Source: Lachnospiraceae bacterium (GTDB lineage: Bacteria > Bacillota > Clostridia > Lachnospirales > Lachnospiraceae). From it: a stretch of DNA of 64,000 nucleotides. Within the stretch, counting starts at the first letter, position 1; each line of letters begins with the position of its first letter. A model generated the notes under the pieces. That model saw only the letters and a program-made list of their open reading frames with translations, was not told the DNA's origin and searched no databases. Positions 8,892-17,166 of this stretch are shown in pieces. The position numbers and the translations under genes were made by a program. Location: contig JAUNWX010000002.1 in assembly GCA_030540075.1 (NCBI GenBank), positions 1-64,000 on the forward strand, given 5' to 3'.

Positions 8892-9977
8892 ATGAAAATC
8901 ACAAACATCAGAACCTACAAGATGCAGGTTCCGCTGGTACGGCCGTTCCGCATCGCACTGGGTCTGATCACCCATGCCGAGAGCTGTCTCGTCGAGATCG
9001 AGACCGATGCCGGAATCCTCGGATATGGAGAGGGTTCTCCGGGACCACTGATCACCGGTGAGAACCTGGCGGGTACGGTTGCGACGATCGAGAAGCTGAA
9101 GGCGAATCTGATCGGCATGGATCCTTGTGACATCGAGGCGATCTATACCGTGATGAATCGTACGGTAGCTTATGCCGGTACGGCGAAGGCGGCCATCGAT
9201 CTGGCATGTCATGATATTATCGGTAAGTGTGCCGGTATGCCGCTCTATAAGGTGCTTGGTGGCTACTCTGATGAAATCGTCACCGATATGACGGTCGGCA
9301 TCGACGAGCCGGAGGTGATGGCCGCACAGGCGAAGGCACATGTAGAGGCCGGATTCAATACCATCAAGACCAAGGTCGGTACGGATTTCGCAAGTGACCT
9401 CGCGAGAGTACGTGCGATTCGTGAGGCGGTCGGCGATGATGTGAAGATCCGTCTCGATGCAAACCAGGGCTGGAAGGCGAAGGAGGCGGTCGAGCTGATC
9501 CGCCGCCTCGATGAGTATGATATCGAGCTCGTAGAGCAGCCGGTTCCACGCTTCGATTTCGAGGGACTGAAGTATGTCACTGCGAACAGCTCTGTTCCAA
9601 TCATGGCCGATGAGAGCTGCTGGGATTCGAAGGATGCACTGCGTCTCGTTTCCGAGCGTGCCGTGGATTTCATCAACATCAAGCTTATGAAGTGCGGCGG
9701 TCTCTATGAGGCGAAGAAGATCAATGCCATCGCCCAGGCAGCAGGCGTCGAAGTGATGCTCGGCTGCATGGCGGAGGAGAGTGGTATCGCCATCAACGCG
9801 TCGGCTGCCCTCGGTGCGGCTCTGAAGAACATCACCCGTGCAGACCTCGATGCGACCTTCTCACTCAAGGCACTTCCGTTTGAAGGCGGTCTTACCGTGA
9901 AGGATACCTGCCATCTCGTACTTTCTTCTGAGCCGGGTCTCGGCATTACAGGCCTTCATAAGGAGATGCTTTCATGA
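8892..9977 (+). CDS. Dipeptide epimerase (enolase superfamily), probably L-Ala-D/L-Glu type
   Basis: A 361-residue enolase-superfamily enzyme of the muconate-lactonising subgroup. All residues that define dipeptide epimerases are in register: the base pair K159-x-K161, metal ligands D189, E215 and D240, the second base K264, and the D318-L-D320 motif that binds the dipeptide alpha-amino group. These numbers are within a few residues of the Bacillus L-Ala-D/L-Glu epimerase. The gene follows a peptide importer and overlaps a serine hydrolase gene by 4 nt, so a role in recycling of murein or other D-residue peptides is likely. The exact dipeptide is not determined by these motifs. Confidence 0.85.
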   Translation: MKITNIRTYKMQVPLVRPFRIALGLITHAESCLVEIETDAGILGYGEGSPGPLITGENLAGTVATIEKLKANLIGMDPCDIEAIYTVMNRTVAYAGTAKAAIDLACHDIIGKCAGMPLYKVLGGYSDEIVTDMTVGIDEPEVMAAQAKAHVEAGFNTIKTKVGTDFASDLARVRAIREAVGDDVKIRLDANQGWKAKEAVELIRRLDEYDIELVEQPVPRFDFEGLKYVTANSSVPIMADESCWDSKDALRLVSERAVDFINIKLMKCGGLYEAKKINAIAQAAGVEVMLGCMAEESGIAINASAALGAALKNITRADLDATFSLKALPFEGGLTVKDTCHLVLSSEPGLGITGLHKEMLS

Positions 9978-11374
9978 ATCGAATGACAGACAACGGCCGG
10001 AAGCAGCTCGAGGCACTGGTTCATGAGGTGATGAAGGACGGGCAGGCACGCGGTATCGCGGTCGGCATCGTCGATTCAGACGGAAAGATCCAGTATGAGC
10101 AGTACTTCGGCTATCGTGATGAAGAAAAGAAGCTTCCGATCGACCGGGATACGATTTTCGGTATGGCATCGGTGACGAAGTCCTTCACCGCGCTTTCCAT
10201 CATGCAGATGCAGATGGACGGACTTTTATCCGTCGATGATCCGGTTTCAAAGTATGTTCCGGAATTTACCAATAAAAACCAGACAGCGCCGGTGAAGCTG
10301 TGGCACCTCATGTGCCACAGCGGCGGCTTCTTCCCGCTGCCACGTATCGTCATCGATAAGACGGCACAGGAGATGCACATCGAGGATTCCCTCGAGAACG
10401 AACTGATCTACCGTGACGATTTCGCAGAGGAGGGCGTACGGCGGGTAGCCGAGCGCCTGGATGCACAGACGCACTTTACCGGACGTCCGGGACAGCGCCT
10501 GAGCTACTGCAACGACGGTTTCGGCTTACTGTCCGATATCGTGCGTCGTCACGGGGGCTACGGCTCCTTCGCAGAGTACCTGGATCAGAAGATTCTGAAG
10601 CCGCTCGGTATGAAGCGCAGTAACATCAGCTTCATCCGGAACACCCTTGACGAGAATGCAGCCACCCTGTACTCCCTGGAGAAGGACGGCTGGAGAGCCG
10701 ACCGTGATTACCAGAATGATGCTTTCGTTCTGCACGGCGGTGGAGGCATGAAGTCTACGCTCGGCGATATGCTGAAGTATGCGACGATGTACCTGAACGA
10801 GGGTGCCGCCGCAGACGGAACGCGTATCATCGACCGCTATTCGATCCAGGAGATGATGAAGCCGCGTCAGTTCATGAAGCCGGGTGTCTACTACGGCTAC
10901 GGACTCGAGTGCAAGCAGGTGGAGGATCGCACGATCGTCGAGCACGGCGGTAGTCTTCCGGGTGTTTCCTCGAACTTCTCCTTCTGCCCGCAGGAAAATG
11001 TCGGTGTCGTGGTGCTCTGCAACACAATGGATGTTTCCGTCGCGGCGATCGCCGATGCAGCGATGCGTGTATACTTCGGCCTCGATGCGGCAGAACCGCG
11101 TCCGGAGCATGCAGCGCGGAACTGGACGGAAGAGGAAGTTGCAGAGCTCGCCGGTGAGTATGTATCCGGTGAGGGCGATGCGTTCAGCCTGAAGGCAGAA
11201 AACGGCAGCTTATCCATGACAATCAATGGAAAGCCGGCGGAGCTTCAGTCAGTATACGCATGGCAGGGTATGGTACGGAAGAAGTATGCCGATATCTACC
11301 TGACCGCCATCCGTGACGAGGAAGGGCACGTCTATGCCGCACGTTACGGCAGCCGTATCTTCCCGAAGATGTAA
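9974..11374 (+). CDS. Serine hydrolase, class C beta-lactamase / DD-peptidase-like
   Basis: A 466-residue protein of the beta-lactamase (Pfam PF00144) family. The nucleophile motif S66-V-T-K69, the second motif Y178-C-N180 and a third-position H324-G-G (replacing KTG, as in esterases and D-peptidases of this family) are visible, followed by a C-terminal beta-rich domain of about 100 residues. No signal peptide or membrane helix is apparent, so it seems cytoplasmic and is unlikely to be a resistance enzyme. The ATGA overlap with the epimerase suggests a joint pathway, for example hydrolysis of D-amino-acid-containing peptides. Confidence 0.85.
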   Translation: MNRMTDNGRKQLEALVHEVMKDGQARGIAVGIVDSDGKIQYEQYFGYRDEEKKLPIDRDTIFGMASVTKSFTALSIMQMQMDGLLSVDDPVSKYVPEFTNKNQTAPVKLWHLMCHSGGFFPLPRIVIDKTAQEMHIEDSLENELIYRDDFAEEGVRRVAERLDAQTHFTGRPGQRLSYCNDGFGLLSDIVRRHGGYGSFAEYLDQKILKPLGMKRSNISFIRNTLDENAATLYSLEKDGWRADRDYQNDAFVLHGGGGMKSTLGDMLKYATMYLNEGAAADGTRIIDRYSIQEMMKPRQFMKPGVYYGYGLECKQVEDRTIVEHGGSLPGVSSNFSFCPQENVGVVVLCNTMDVSVAAIADAAMRVYFGLDAAEPRPEHAARNWTEEEVAELAGEYVSGEGDAFSLKAENGSLSMTINGKPAELQSVYAWQGMVRKKYADIYLTAIRDEEGHVYAARYGSRIFPKM

Positions 11375-11389
11375 GTACATAATGAGACG

Positions 11390-11423
11390 AAAAAAGACTG
11401 CCGCAGATGCGACAGCCTTTTTT
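11390..11423. terminator. Bidirectional terminator between serine hydrolase and tRNA-Val
   Basis: AAAAAAG and CTTTTTT flank a stem CTG-C-CGCA / TGCG-A-CAG with a 2-nt loop. It has T tails on both strands and serves the hydrolase operon on the plus strand and the tRNA on the minus strand. Its core resembles the terminators at 13499, 17097 and 18498. Confidence 0.8.
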
Positions 11424-11432
11424 CGTTATCGT

Positions 11433-11504
11433 GGAGAGTACAGGACTCGAACCTGCGACCCCTTGCGTGTGATGCAAATGCTCTACCAGCTGAGCTAACC
11501 CTCC
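11433..11504 (-). tRNA. tRNA-Val (anticodon CAC)
   Basis: On the minus strand a 72-nt cloverleaf folds: acceptor GGAGGGT/ACTCTCC (one G-T), D arm GCTC/GAGC, anticodon stem TTTGC/GCAAG with loop ATCACAC giving anticodon CAC, variable GGGTC and T arm GCAGG/CCTGT with TTCGAGT loop. CCA is not encoded. The CAC anticodon reads GUG valine codons. Confidence 0.93.
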
Positions 11505-11515
11505 GAACAAAGATG

Positions 11516-11543
11516 ATTTTAGCACTCTGAAATCAAAAAACAA
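11516..11543 (-). promoter_or_regulatory. Promoter of tRNA-Val
   Basis: On the minus strand TTGTTT (11538-11543) and TAAAAT (11516-11521) are separated by 16 nt and lie 12 nt before the tRNA 5' end. Confidence 0.6.
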
Positions 11544-11586
11544 GCAGTTCCGTGGCCGATTGCTGGTTTTTTCATGCGCGATACGG

Positions 11587-11592
11587 TATAAT
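11587..11592 (+). promoter_or_regulatory. -10 element of the ABC-F gene (possible leaderless transcript)
   Basis: A perfect TATAAT sits only 9 nt before the ATG at 11602, and no Shine-Dalgarno sequence lies between them. Transcription would start at or within a few bases of the start codon. No good -35 is present at 17 nt; TTGCTG at 11560 is 21 nt away. Confidence 0.5.
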
Positions 11593-11601
11593 ACCTTCAC
11601 T

Positions 11602-13431
11602 ATGATTTTAAATATTGCAAACCTTAATAAGACATACGTTGGAAAACAGATTTTAAAGGGCGTCACCTTTCATATCGAGGACAAGGAAAAAGCGGCGATT
11701 GTCGGCATCAATGGATCCGGCAAGACGACGCTTATTAAGTGTATTCTGGGCGAGGAGGAGCCGGATGATTCCGAGTGTGTGATCGCGCTTGCGAAGGGAA
11801 AGAAGATCGGTTATCTCGCGCAGCAGCACGCCGATATGCCGGGCGCAGAAGAGGATATCCCGACGGATCTCACGGACGCGAAGGCCCTCGCGATGAAGCA
11901 GGAGATCGATGCCTTCGGTGATGATTTCGATACCCTGTCCGGAGGTCAGAAGACCCGGAAGCGCCTCGAGGAAATCCTCCTCACGAAGCCGGACCTGCTC
12001 ATCCTCGATGAGCCGACGAACCACCTCGACATCGAGTCGATCCAGTGGCTCGAGAAGGTGCTGAAGCGTTATGACGGTGCGGTTCTGCTCGTTTCCCATG
12101 ACCGATACTTCCTCGACCATGTCGTGACGAAGATCATCGACCTCGATAACGGCAGAGCCCGCATGTACCGCGGCAACTACTCGGAGTACGCCGAGAAGAA
12201 AAAGCAGATCCGGGATGCGGAGCTGAAGGCCTACTATAATCAGCAGGCGGACATCGCACACCAGCAGGCGGTCATCGATAAGCTGAAGCAGTTCAACCGC
12301 GAGAAGTCCATCAAGCGTGCAGAGTCCCGTGAGAAGGCCCTCGCAAAGGTGGAGCTGCTCGATAAGCCGGAGGAGCTGGATAACGAGATGCGCCTCGCAT
12401 TGATCCCGCATCTCCAGTCCGGAAACGATGTGCTGTCGGTGAAGGAGCTCAGTAAGTCCTTCGGCGAGAAGACCCTGTTCTCGAACATTTCCTTCGAAAT
12501 CAAGCGCGGTGAGCACGTCGCGGTGATCGGTGCGAATGGTACCGGTAAGACCACGCTCCTCAAGATTCTGAACGAGCAGGAGCCGTCGTCGACCGGCAGC
12601 TTCAAGCTCGGCACGAATGTCGAGATCGGCTACTACGATCAGGAGCATGCCGTCCTTCACATGGAGAAAACCATCTTCGACGAGATTCAGGACGACTACC
12701 CGTACCTGAACGACACGAAGGTGCGGAACGTGCTCGCAGCCTTCCTCTTCCGTGGCGATGACGTGTACAAGCGCATCGGCGACCTCTCCGGTGGCGAGCA
12801 GGGCCGCGTGTCCCTCGCGAAGCTGATGCTCAGTAACGCGAACTTCCTCATCCTCGATGAGCCGACGAACCACCTGGACATCCAGGGCCGTGAGGTGCTG
12901 GAGGATGCGATCCGAAACTACGAGGGCACCGTGCTCTATGTGTCCCACGACCGTTACTTCATCAACAAGACCGCGACCCGTATCCTCGAGCTCTTCGAGA
13001 ACCGCTTCGATAACTACATCGGTGACTACGATTACTACCTCGAGAAGAAGGAGGATGTCCGGAAGTACGGTGGCTCTGTACTGGATGCCAATGCAAACAG
13101 CCAGAAGGCACGTACCTCCGCGGTACCGAATCCTGAAATCAAGTCCGAGCAGAAGACCGACTGGGAGCTGCAGAAGGAGTATAAGAAGAATCTCCAGAAG
13201 CTGCAGCGCGATCTGAAGTCGACGGAAGAAGAGATCCAGAAGCTCGAGGCCCGTAACGAAGAGCTGGACGATGACTACATGAACCCGGACATCGCCGCCG
13301 ACGTCGGACGTCTCATGGAGCTGCATAAGGAGCATGAGAAAAATGATGCCCGCCTCGGAGATCTCTACGAAAATTGGGAGACCATCTCAGAGCAGCTGGA
13401 GGAACTAAAGCTTCAGGAGCCAGGAAACTGA
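11602..13431 (+). CDS. ABC-F family ATPase (YdiF/Uup-like)
   Basis: A 609-residue soluble protein with two ABC domains and no membrane segment. The first has Walker A GINGSGKT at residues 35-42, LSGGQKTRKRL and LLILDEPTNHLD; the second has GANGTGKT and LSGGEQGRVSLAKLML with FLILDEPTNHLD. A charged linker separates them and a C-terminal coiled coil (about residues 520-600) resembles the YdiF/Uup subfamily. ABC-F proteins act on stalled ribosomes or confer antibiotic protection; the first domain here is short in its helical part. The start is set at MILNIANLNK because the family begins there; the upstream in-frame ATG at 11560 precedes the promoter. Confidence 0.9.
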   Translation: MILNIANLNKTYVGKQILKGVTFHIEDKEKAAIVGINGSGKTTLIKCILGEEEPDDSECVIALAKGKKIGYLAQQHADMPGAEEDIPTDLTDAKALAMKQEIDAFGDDFDTLSGGQKTRKRLEEILLTKPDLLILDEPTNHLDIESIQWLEKVLKRYDGAVLLVSHDRYFLDHVVTKIIDLDNGRARMYRGNYSEYAEKKKQIRDAELKAYYNQQADIAHQQAVIDKLKQFNREKSIKRAESREKALAKVELLDKPEELDNEMRLALIPHLQSGNDVLSVKELSKSFGEKTLFSNISFEIKRGEHVAVIGANGTGKTTLLKILNEQEPSSTGSFKLGTNVEIGYYDQEHAVLHMEKTIFDEIQDDYPYLNDTKVRNVLAAFLFRGDDVYKRIGDLSGGEQGRVSLAKLMLSNANFLILDEPTNHLDIQGREVLEDAIRNYEGTVLYVSHDRYFINKTATRILELFENRFDNYIGDYDYYLEKKEDVRKYGGSVLDANANSQKARTSAVPNPEIKSEQKTDWELQKEYKKNLQKLQRDLKSTEEEIQKLEARNEELDDDYMNPDIAADVGRLMELHKEHEKNDARLGDLYENWETISEQLEELKLQEPGN

Positions 13432-13445
13432 ATAATTATTTAAGG

Positions 13446-13473
13446 AGACGATGACAGAGGTCATCGTCTTTTT
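13446..13473 (+). terminator. Terminator of the ABC-F gene
   Basis: AGACGATGAC and GTCATCGTCT form a perfect 10-bp stem with a 4-nt loop followed by TTTT. Confidence 0.9.
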
Positions 13474-13476
13474 GCT

Positions 13477-13494
13477 GTGCGCCGCCAGGCGCAC
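13477..13494. repeat. Intergenic palindromic element, copy 1
   Basis: GTGCGCCGCCAGGCGCAC is the exact reverse complement of the element at 17131-17148 and matches the one at 28558-28574. All three lie beside terminators just beyond the 3' end of a minus-strand gene. Confidence 0.6.
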
Positions 13495-13498
13495 AACG

Positions 13499-13530
13499 AA
13501 AAAAGCAGCCGCAAATGCGACTGCTTTTTT
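13499..13530 (-). terminator. Terminator of the DASS transporter gene
   Basis: AAAAAAGCAG and CTGCTTTTTT with inner CGCA/TGCG pairing; on the minus strand it is followed by a T run. It faces the ABC-F terminator, so the two convergent genes are well separated. Confidence 0.8.
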
Positions 13531-13570
13531 ATCGGGGGGATATGGAAATAAAATAGAGAAGCTATCAGCT

Positions 13571-14857
13571 TTAACCCAGCGGGTAGAAGAGGGTAGCGGA
13601 TACGGCGCAGGAAAGGATCGCCAGAATCATGTACGGAAGAGTGAACTTCAGTACCTTCGCCGGATTGTATTCACCGGCTGCGAATGCGACAGCACACTCA
13701 CCGGATCCGGATGGGAAGCCGACCGCGAAGTAGTTTGCGGTACCGATGATGAGCACGAGACCTCTCGGATCCCAGCCGGCTGCCAGTGCGACAGAAGCGG
13801 CGATCGGAATCAGTACGGACTGTGTACCCATGTTCGAGATGAAGGTCGTCATGATAACGGTGGCTGCAGAGAAGATCAGCATAACCTTAAACTGGCTCGG
13901 ATTCTGACCGATGATGTTCAGGATGAACTGACCGATGACTTCGCCGGCACCGGAAGATCCGATGGCGTCTGCAACGATGAGTACGCCGGCGAGCATCCAG
14001 ATCATATCCTGGGTCATGTCCTTCGATGCATCCTTCGCATCGATACAGCCGGTAAAGATCAGGATGATGACACCGGCTGCCGGTGCGAGGTACATCCAGT
14101 TCTTCGTAATCTGATTAAAGATGAGGCAGAGCATAACGACTGTAAATACGATGTATACGATCATCTGCTTTGACTGAGGAAGTTTCTCGACAACCGCCCC
14201 CTTCTTCAGCTTCGTCGTATCAACCTCCTGATCCTTCGGCATCAGCTTCCATGCGAACAGGCAGTACGTTGTCAGAACAATGATCGGAATGATGGCAAAT
14301 TTCAGTGGATCCAGAAGGCTGATCATGTACTGAGGGTTTCCCTCACCGACGATTCCCTCGTAGAAACCGTTGAGGGTTGCGAAAGTGGTTGCACCGAGGC
14401 CGATCGGAAGGCGGAACTTCCAGGCAACCATGACACCGAGAAGCGGAAGCAGCAGACGATTTGCGGTGATTTCACCAGATTTATTCAGCGTGGTCAGAAA
14501 AACGACCAGGATAGCGAGCGCAGCAGTAGATGGTACAAACTGAGAGAAAAGAGCCGCAACCGCATAAAATGCGATGATCAGCATCATACCGCTCTTGCCC
14601 TGCACCATATTAAGTGTGCCGGAAATCTTATCGACGAGTGCCGTCTTCGTAAGTACGGAAGACAGTGCGAGGATTGGTGCGATCAGAACGACGGTTTTAT
14701 TACCGAAGCCGATGAAGGCAGATTTCAGATCGACGACACCGGTCGCGGCGAGAATCAGACAGCAGGTCATGGCCGTAACGCCAAATGGCACCTTGTGCCA
14801 GATGAACATGACCATCATAAACAGTGTCACCAAGAGAACGATGGTTAAGTGTGACAT
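13571..14857 (-). CDS. DASS/SLC13-type anion transporter
   Basis: A 428-residue, very hydrophobic protein with about 10-12 transmembrane segments and the two repeated halves of the divalent anion:sodium symporter / ArsB-NhaD superfamily. The second-half substrate loop SNMGTQSVLIPIAASVAL is evident. Family members import di- and tricarboxylates or hydroxy acids. The gene lies 99 nt downstream of a metallo-beta-lactamase-fold gene on the same strand and both face a divergent LysR gene. Its 3' end has a degraded copy at 18574-18660. Confidence 0.85.
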   Translation of the reverse strand: MSHLTIVLLVTLFMMVMFIWHKVPFGVTAMTCCLILAATGVVDLKSAFIGFGNKTVVLIAPILALSSVLTKTALVDKISGTLNMVQGKSGMMLIIAFYAVAALFSQFVPSTAALAILVVFLTTLNKSGEITANRLLLPLLGVMVAWKFRLPIGLGATTFATLNGFYEGIVGEGNPQYMISLLDPLKFAIIPIIVLTTYCLFAWKLMPKDQEVDTTKLKKGAVVEKLPQSKQMIVYIVFTVVMLCLIFNQITKNWMYLAPAAGVIILIFTGCIDAKDASKDMTQDMIWMLAGVLIVADAIGSSGAGEVIGQFILNIIGQNPSQFKVMLIFSAATVIMTTFISNMGTQSVLIPIAASVALAAGWDPRGLVLIIGTANYFAVGFPSGSGECAVAFAAGEYNPAKVLKFTLPYMILAILSCAVSATLFYPLG

Positions 14858-14896
14858 AATACGATTTTATCCTTTCATCAAAAAGTGAAGTCATAA

Positions 14897-14937
14897 CACG
14901 AAATGGAGGATAGCAGGATGCGAACGCCCATTTCGTG
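14897..14937 (-). promoter_or_regulatory. Inverted repeat between hydrolase and transporter genes
   Basis: CACGAAATGG (14897-14906) and CCATTTCGTG (14928-14937) are perfectly complementary across a 21-nt loop. No T run follows on the minus strand, so this is more likely an mRNA structure between two cotranscribed genes than a full terminator. Confidence 0.4.
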
Positions 14938-14956
14938 CGGTTTTTCGAATAGTTGA

Positions 14957-15793
14957 TTACTTCATCAGTACACGAACCTGGCGGACACGCTCATGAACGA
15001 AATCAGCCCAGACGGTCGGGTCATAGTAGCAGTTGTTCTCGTTCGTATACTGGCCGGCCCGATCGGTGATCTCGATCTGATTCGGGTGGCTCGGAAGGGC
15101 AATGTCTACATGCATGGCGCACAGCTTCTCCTCATCCGCAAAGAAACGGTCACGAAGTGCCGGAGTCAGCTTCTTACTGATCTTGTAGTAATCATCGTTC
15201 ATGGTGTTTGCACCGACGCCGCCGTGCATACCGAGGGTGTAGGTTTTTCCATCAACCGGATTCGTTTCCTCCCAGAAGAAACTGGTACATCCGATGGTGT
15301 GACCTGGTGTAAGCATTGTCCGAATCGAAATGTCGCCGAGAACAACTGGTGTATCGTCGTCGTAGAAATGGTCGATCTGAAAATCGATCGGATGGGAATC
15401 CTTATCGAGTACCATCGTCTCTTCCGGTACCTCCTGGTAAAACGCCCAGTCTTCCTTCGACATATACATCTCGGCACCGGTCAGCTCCTTCATGATCTGG
15501 GCAGCACCGCAGTGATCGAAGTGAGCATGGCTGAGCAGGATCTTCTTGATGTCGGATGGCTTGTGGCCGGTTTTGTAGATGCTGTCGACGAGCTGATATG
15601 CGCTCTCTGGGATCGCGGTATCGATCAGGATGCAGCCTTCACTCGTTTCGATGAGCCAGCAGCCGACCCAGGTCTGACCTGCGACATACCAGGTTCTCGG
15701 TGATACCTGGAAAGGCTCGATGGCTGCGGTCCATGGGCGATATGCGAGCGTTGCAACCGGATCTGCCATCGGCTTCGTACACTTAAATGACAT
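14957..15793 (-). CDS. Metallo-beta-lactamase-fold hydrolase (B3-like)
   Basis: A 278-residue protein with the metal-binding motif H89-A-H91-F-D93-H94, a further ligand H165 in TPGHTIGC and a late His in LPSHPNQ, the pattern of the B3/glyoxalase II branch. There is no signal peptide, so beta-lactam resistance is unlikely. It is the promoter-proximal gene of an operon with an organic-anion transporter and faces a LysR regulator, so hydrolysis of an imported ester or lactone is the favoured inference. The start is supported by AAAGGGG 7 nt upstream. Confidence 0.85.
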   Translation of the reverse strand: MSFKCTKPMADPVATLAYRPWTAAIEPFQVSPRTWYVAGQTWVGCWLIETSEGCILIDTAIPESAYQLVDSIYKTGHKPSDIKKILLSHAHFDHCGAAQIMKELTGAEMYMSKEDWAFYQEVPEETMVLDKDSHPIDFQIDHFYDDDTPVVLGDISIRTMLTPGHTIGCTSFFWEETNPVDGKTYTLGMHGGVGANTMNDDYYKISKKLTPALRDRFFADEEKLCAMHVDIALPSHPNQIEITDRAGQYTNENNCYYDPTVWADFVHERVRQVRVLMK

Positions 15794-16160
15794 ATGTTTT
15801 CCCCTTTCGTGTTCGGTCAGAAGGCACTGCTCGGTAAGCTTTGACGCGTATCGCTACGCTCTGTTTATTCTGACATGTTTTGTAGCTCTGGATTTCAGAA
15901 AATCGAGAGATGCGAAACAGTTATGTGATATATCTGTTAAAATTATCATAAAATGCATATACTCTTAATTCAACTTGTGGTAAATTAGATTTAAACTTAA
16001 TCGGATTAAGAGATGTCCGTGCGCTTGCCTTTATTCCGACGGTGTAAAGCCTGAGATTCGTGTGCGTGGCCTCGGAGCGCCAGCACAGCCTGGGAGCTCA
16101 GTCGCTGAGTGCGTGTGGTTCGGAGAGAAGGACATATATCGTGGAAAGGAGTGTCGAGGT
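15794..16160. promoter_or_regulatory. Divergent control region, hydrolase/DASS operon versus LysR
   Basis: This 367-nt gene-free stretch is AT-rich at 15,900-16,010 and must hold both divergent promoters. Apart from the dyad at 15996 I could not pin down -35/-10 pairs with confidence. AAAGGAGTGTCGAGGT precedes the LysR start at 16161. Confidence 0.5.
15996..16010. promoter_or_regulatory. Perfect palindrome, candidate LysR operator
   Basis: CTTAATC-G-GATTAAG is a perfect 7-1-7 dyad containing a T-N11-A arrangement. It lies in the divergent region between the hydrolase/DASS operon and the LysR gene, where the LysR protein would be expected to bind. Confidence 0.55.
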
Positions 16161-17096
16161 ATGGAACTAAAGCAGATCGAAAATATCCTGGCGATCGCAG
16201 GCGAGGGAAGTATTTCCCGGGCGGCAGAGCGTCTGTTTCTTACGCAGTCTGCGCTGAATCAGCAGCTGCTGAAGCTGGAGAAAGAGCTCGGAATGCAGCT
16301 GTTTGAGCGTCGGAAACACAGCATGGTGCCGACGGAAGCCGGACAGATCTATCTGGAGGGAGCCCGGCAGATCGTGCAGATAAAGGAAAATACGTATAAA
16401 AAGCTGAATGATCTGCATCAGGAAGGACATGGCACCATTTCCATCGCCTATTCACCGGAGCGTGGTGCGGATATGTTCTCGGAGGTATTTCCGGTGTTTC
16501 ATATATTGTATCCGGATATCCGCTTTCATACGAAGGAGCTGCGGAATAAGCGGATGGAGCAGGCACTTGCGAATAAGGACGTGGATCTCGCATGTACGAC
16601 CTTCACGGATGGACAGCAGGACCCGCGTTTTTCCTATGTCGCGAATGTGAAGGAGGAAATCGTATTAGGTGTACCGGCCACACATCCGCTCGCTTATCTC
16701 GCCGGAGAAAACAGTGCAGAGCGTCTTCCAGAGGTAGATTTAAATCTCTTCCGGGATGCGCAGTTCCTGCTGGCTGCGCCGGAGACGAAGAGCTCGGATA
16801 TCGAGGTAGAGATTTTTCGAACGGCGGGTTTTCAGCCGAAGGTTCTCTATACCTCTTCGGGAAGTAAAACCAGAATCCGCTCTGTAAAAGCACAGCTCGC
16901 CTGTGCGTTCTTTCCGGCCTTCTATGTGGATCCGGATGCACCGATCGTTTATTTCACTGTGGAGCCACATATTCACTGGCATTCCTCGGTGGCGTATCGA
17001 AGGGGAAGCTATCTTTCCGTGTCGGAGCTTGTGTTGGTAGATCTGATCAGGAAGTACAACGCACGAGTAAGTAATTTTAAGAATATATCTATATAA
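16161..17096 (+). CDS. LysR-family regulator of the hydrolase/DASS operon
   Basis: A 311-residue LysR protein with N-terminal recognition region ISRAAERLFLTQSALNQQLLKLE and a full effector domain. The ATG at 16161 is chosen because GGAG lies upstream and all relatives in this window begin with M-x-x-K-Q-I-E-like sequence. It is divergent from the metallo-hydrolase and DASS genes, the normal position for its targets. A 103-bp piece of this gene (16778-16880) recurs at 18661-18763. Confidence 0.9.
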   Translation: MELKQIENILAIAGEGSISRAAERLFLTQSALNQQLLKLEKELGMQLFERRKHSMVPTEAGQIYLEGARQIVQIKENTYKKLNDLHQEGHGTISIAYSPERGADMFSEVFPVFHILYPDIRFHTKELRNKRMEQALANKDVDLACTTFTDGQQDPRFSYVANVKEEIVLGVPATHPLAYLAGENSAERLPEVDLNLFRDAQFLLAAPETKSSDIEVEIFRTAGFQPKVLYTSSGSKTRIRSVKAQLACAFFPAFYVDPDAPIVYFTVEPHIHWHSSVAYRRGSYLSVSELVLVDLIRKYNARVSNFKNISI

Positions 17097-17124
17097 AAAG
17101 ACTGCCGCAGCTGCGGCAGTCTTT
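17097..17124. terminator. Bidirectional terminator, LysR / DUF819
   Basis: A perfect 28-bp palindrome: AAAGACTGCCGCAG followed by its reverse complement. It begins right after the LysR stop codon and serves the convergent DUF819 gene as well. Confidence 0.8.
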
Positions 17125-17130
17125 CAAATA

Positions 17131-17148
17131 GTGCGCCTGGCGGCGCAC
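17131..17148. repeat. Intergenic palindromic element, copy 2
   Basis: GTGCGCCTGGCGGCGCAC, exact reverse complement of copy 1 at 13477-13494; it lies between the terminator and the 3' end of the DUF819 gene. Confidence 0.6.
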
Positions 17149-17166
17149 GTTTCTATTCTATTTTAC

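Noticed and set aside
9974..11374. AmpC-type resistance enzyme
   Set aside because: No export signal, HGG in place of KTG, and overlap with a dipeptide epimerase gene argue for a peptidase or esterase.
11653..13335. A 560-residue open frame antisense to the ABC-F gene
   Set aside because: The plus-strand protein has two complete ABC domains; the antisense product is a low-complexity Leu/Val/Glu shadow.
13451..14173. Plus-strand frame of 240 residues over the DASS gene
   Set aside because: Starts inside the ABC-F terminator and has no homology by eye; it mirrors the membrane protein on the other strand.
14957..15793. Antibiotic resistance beta-lactamase
   Set aside because: No signal peptide, and the operon and regulator point to organic-acid metabolism; recorded as an MBL-fold hydrolase only.
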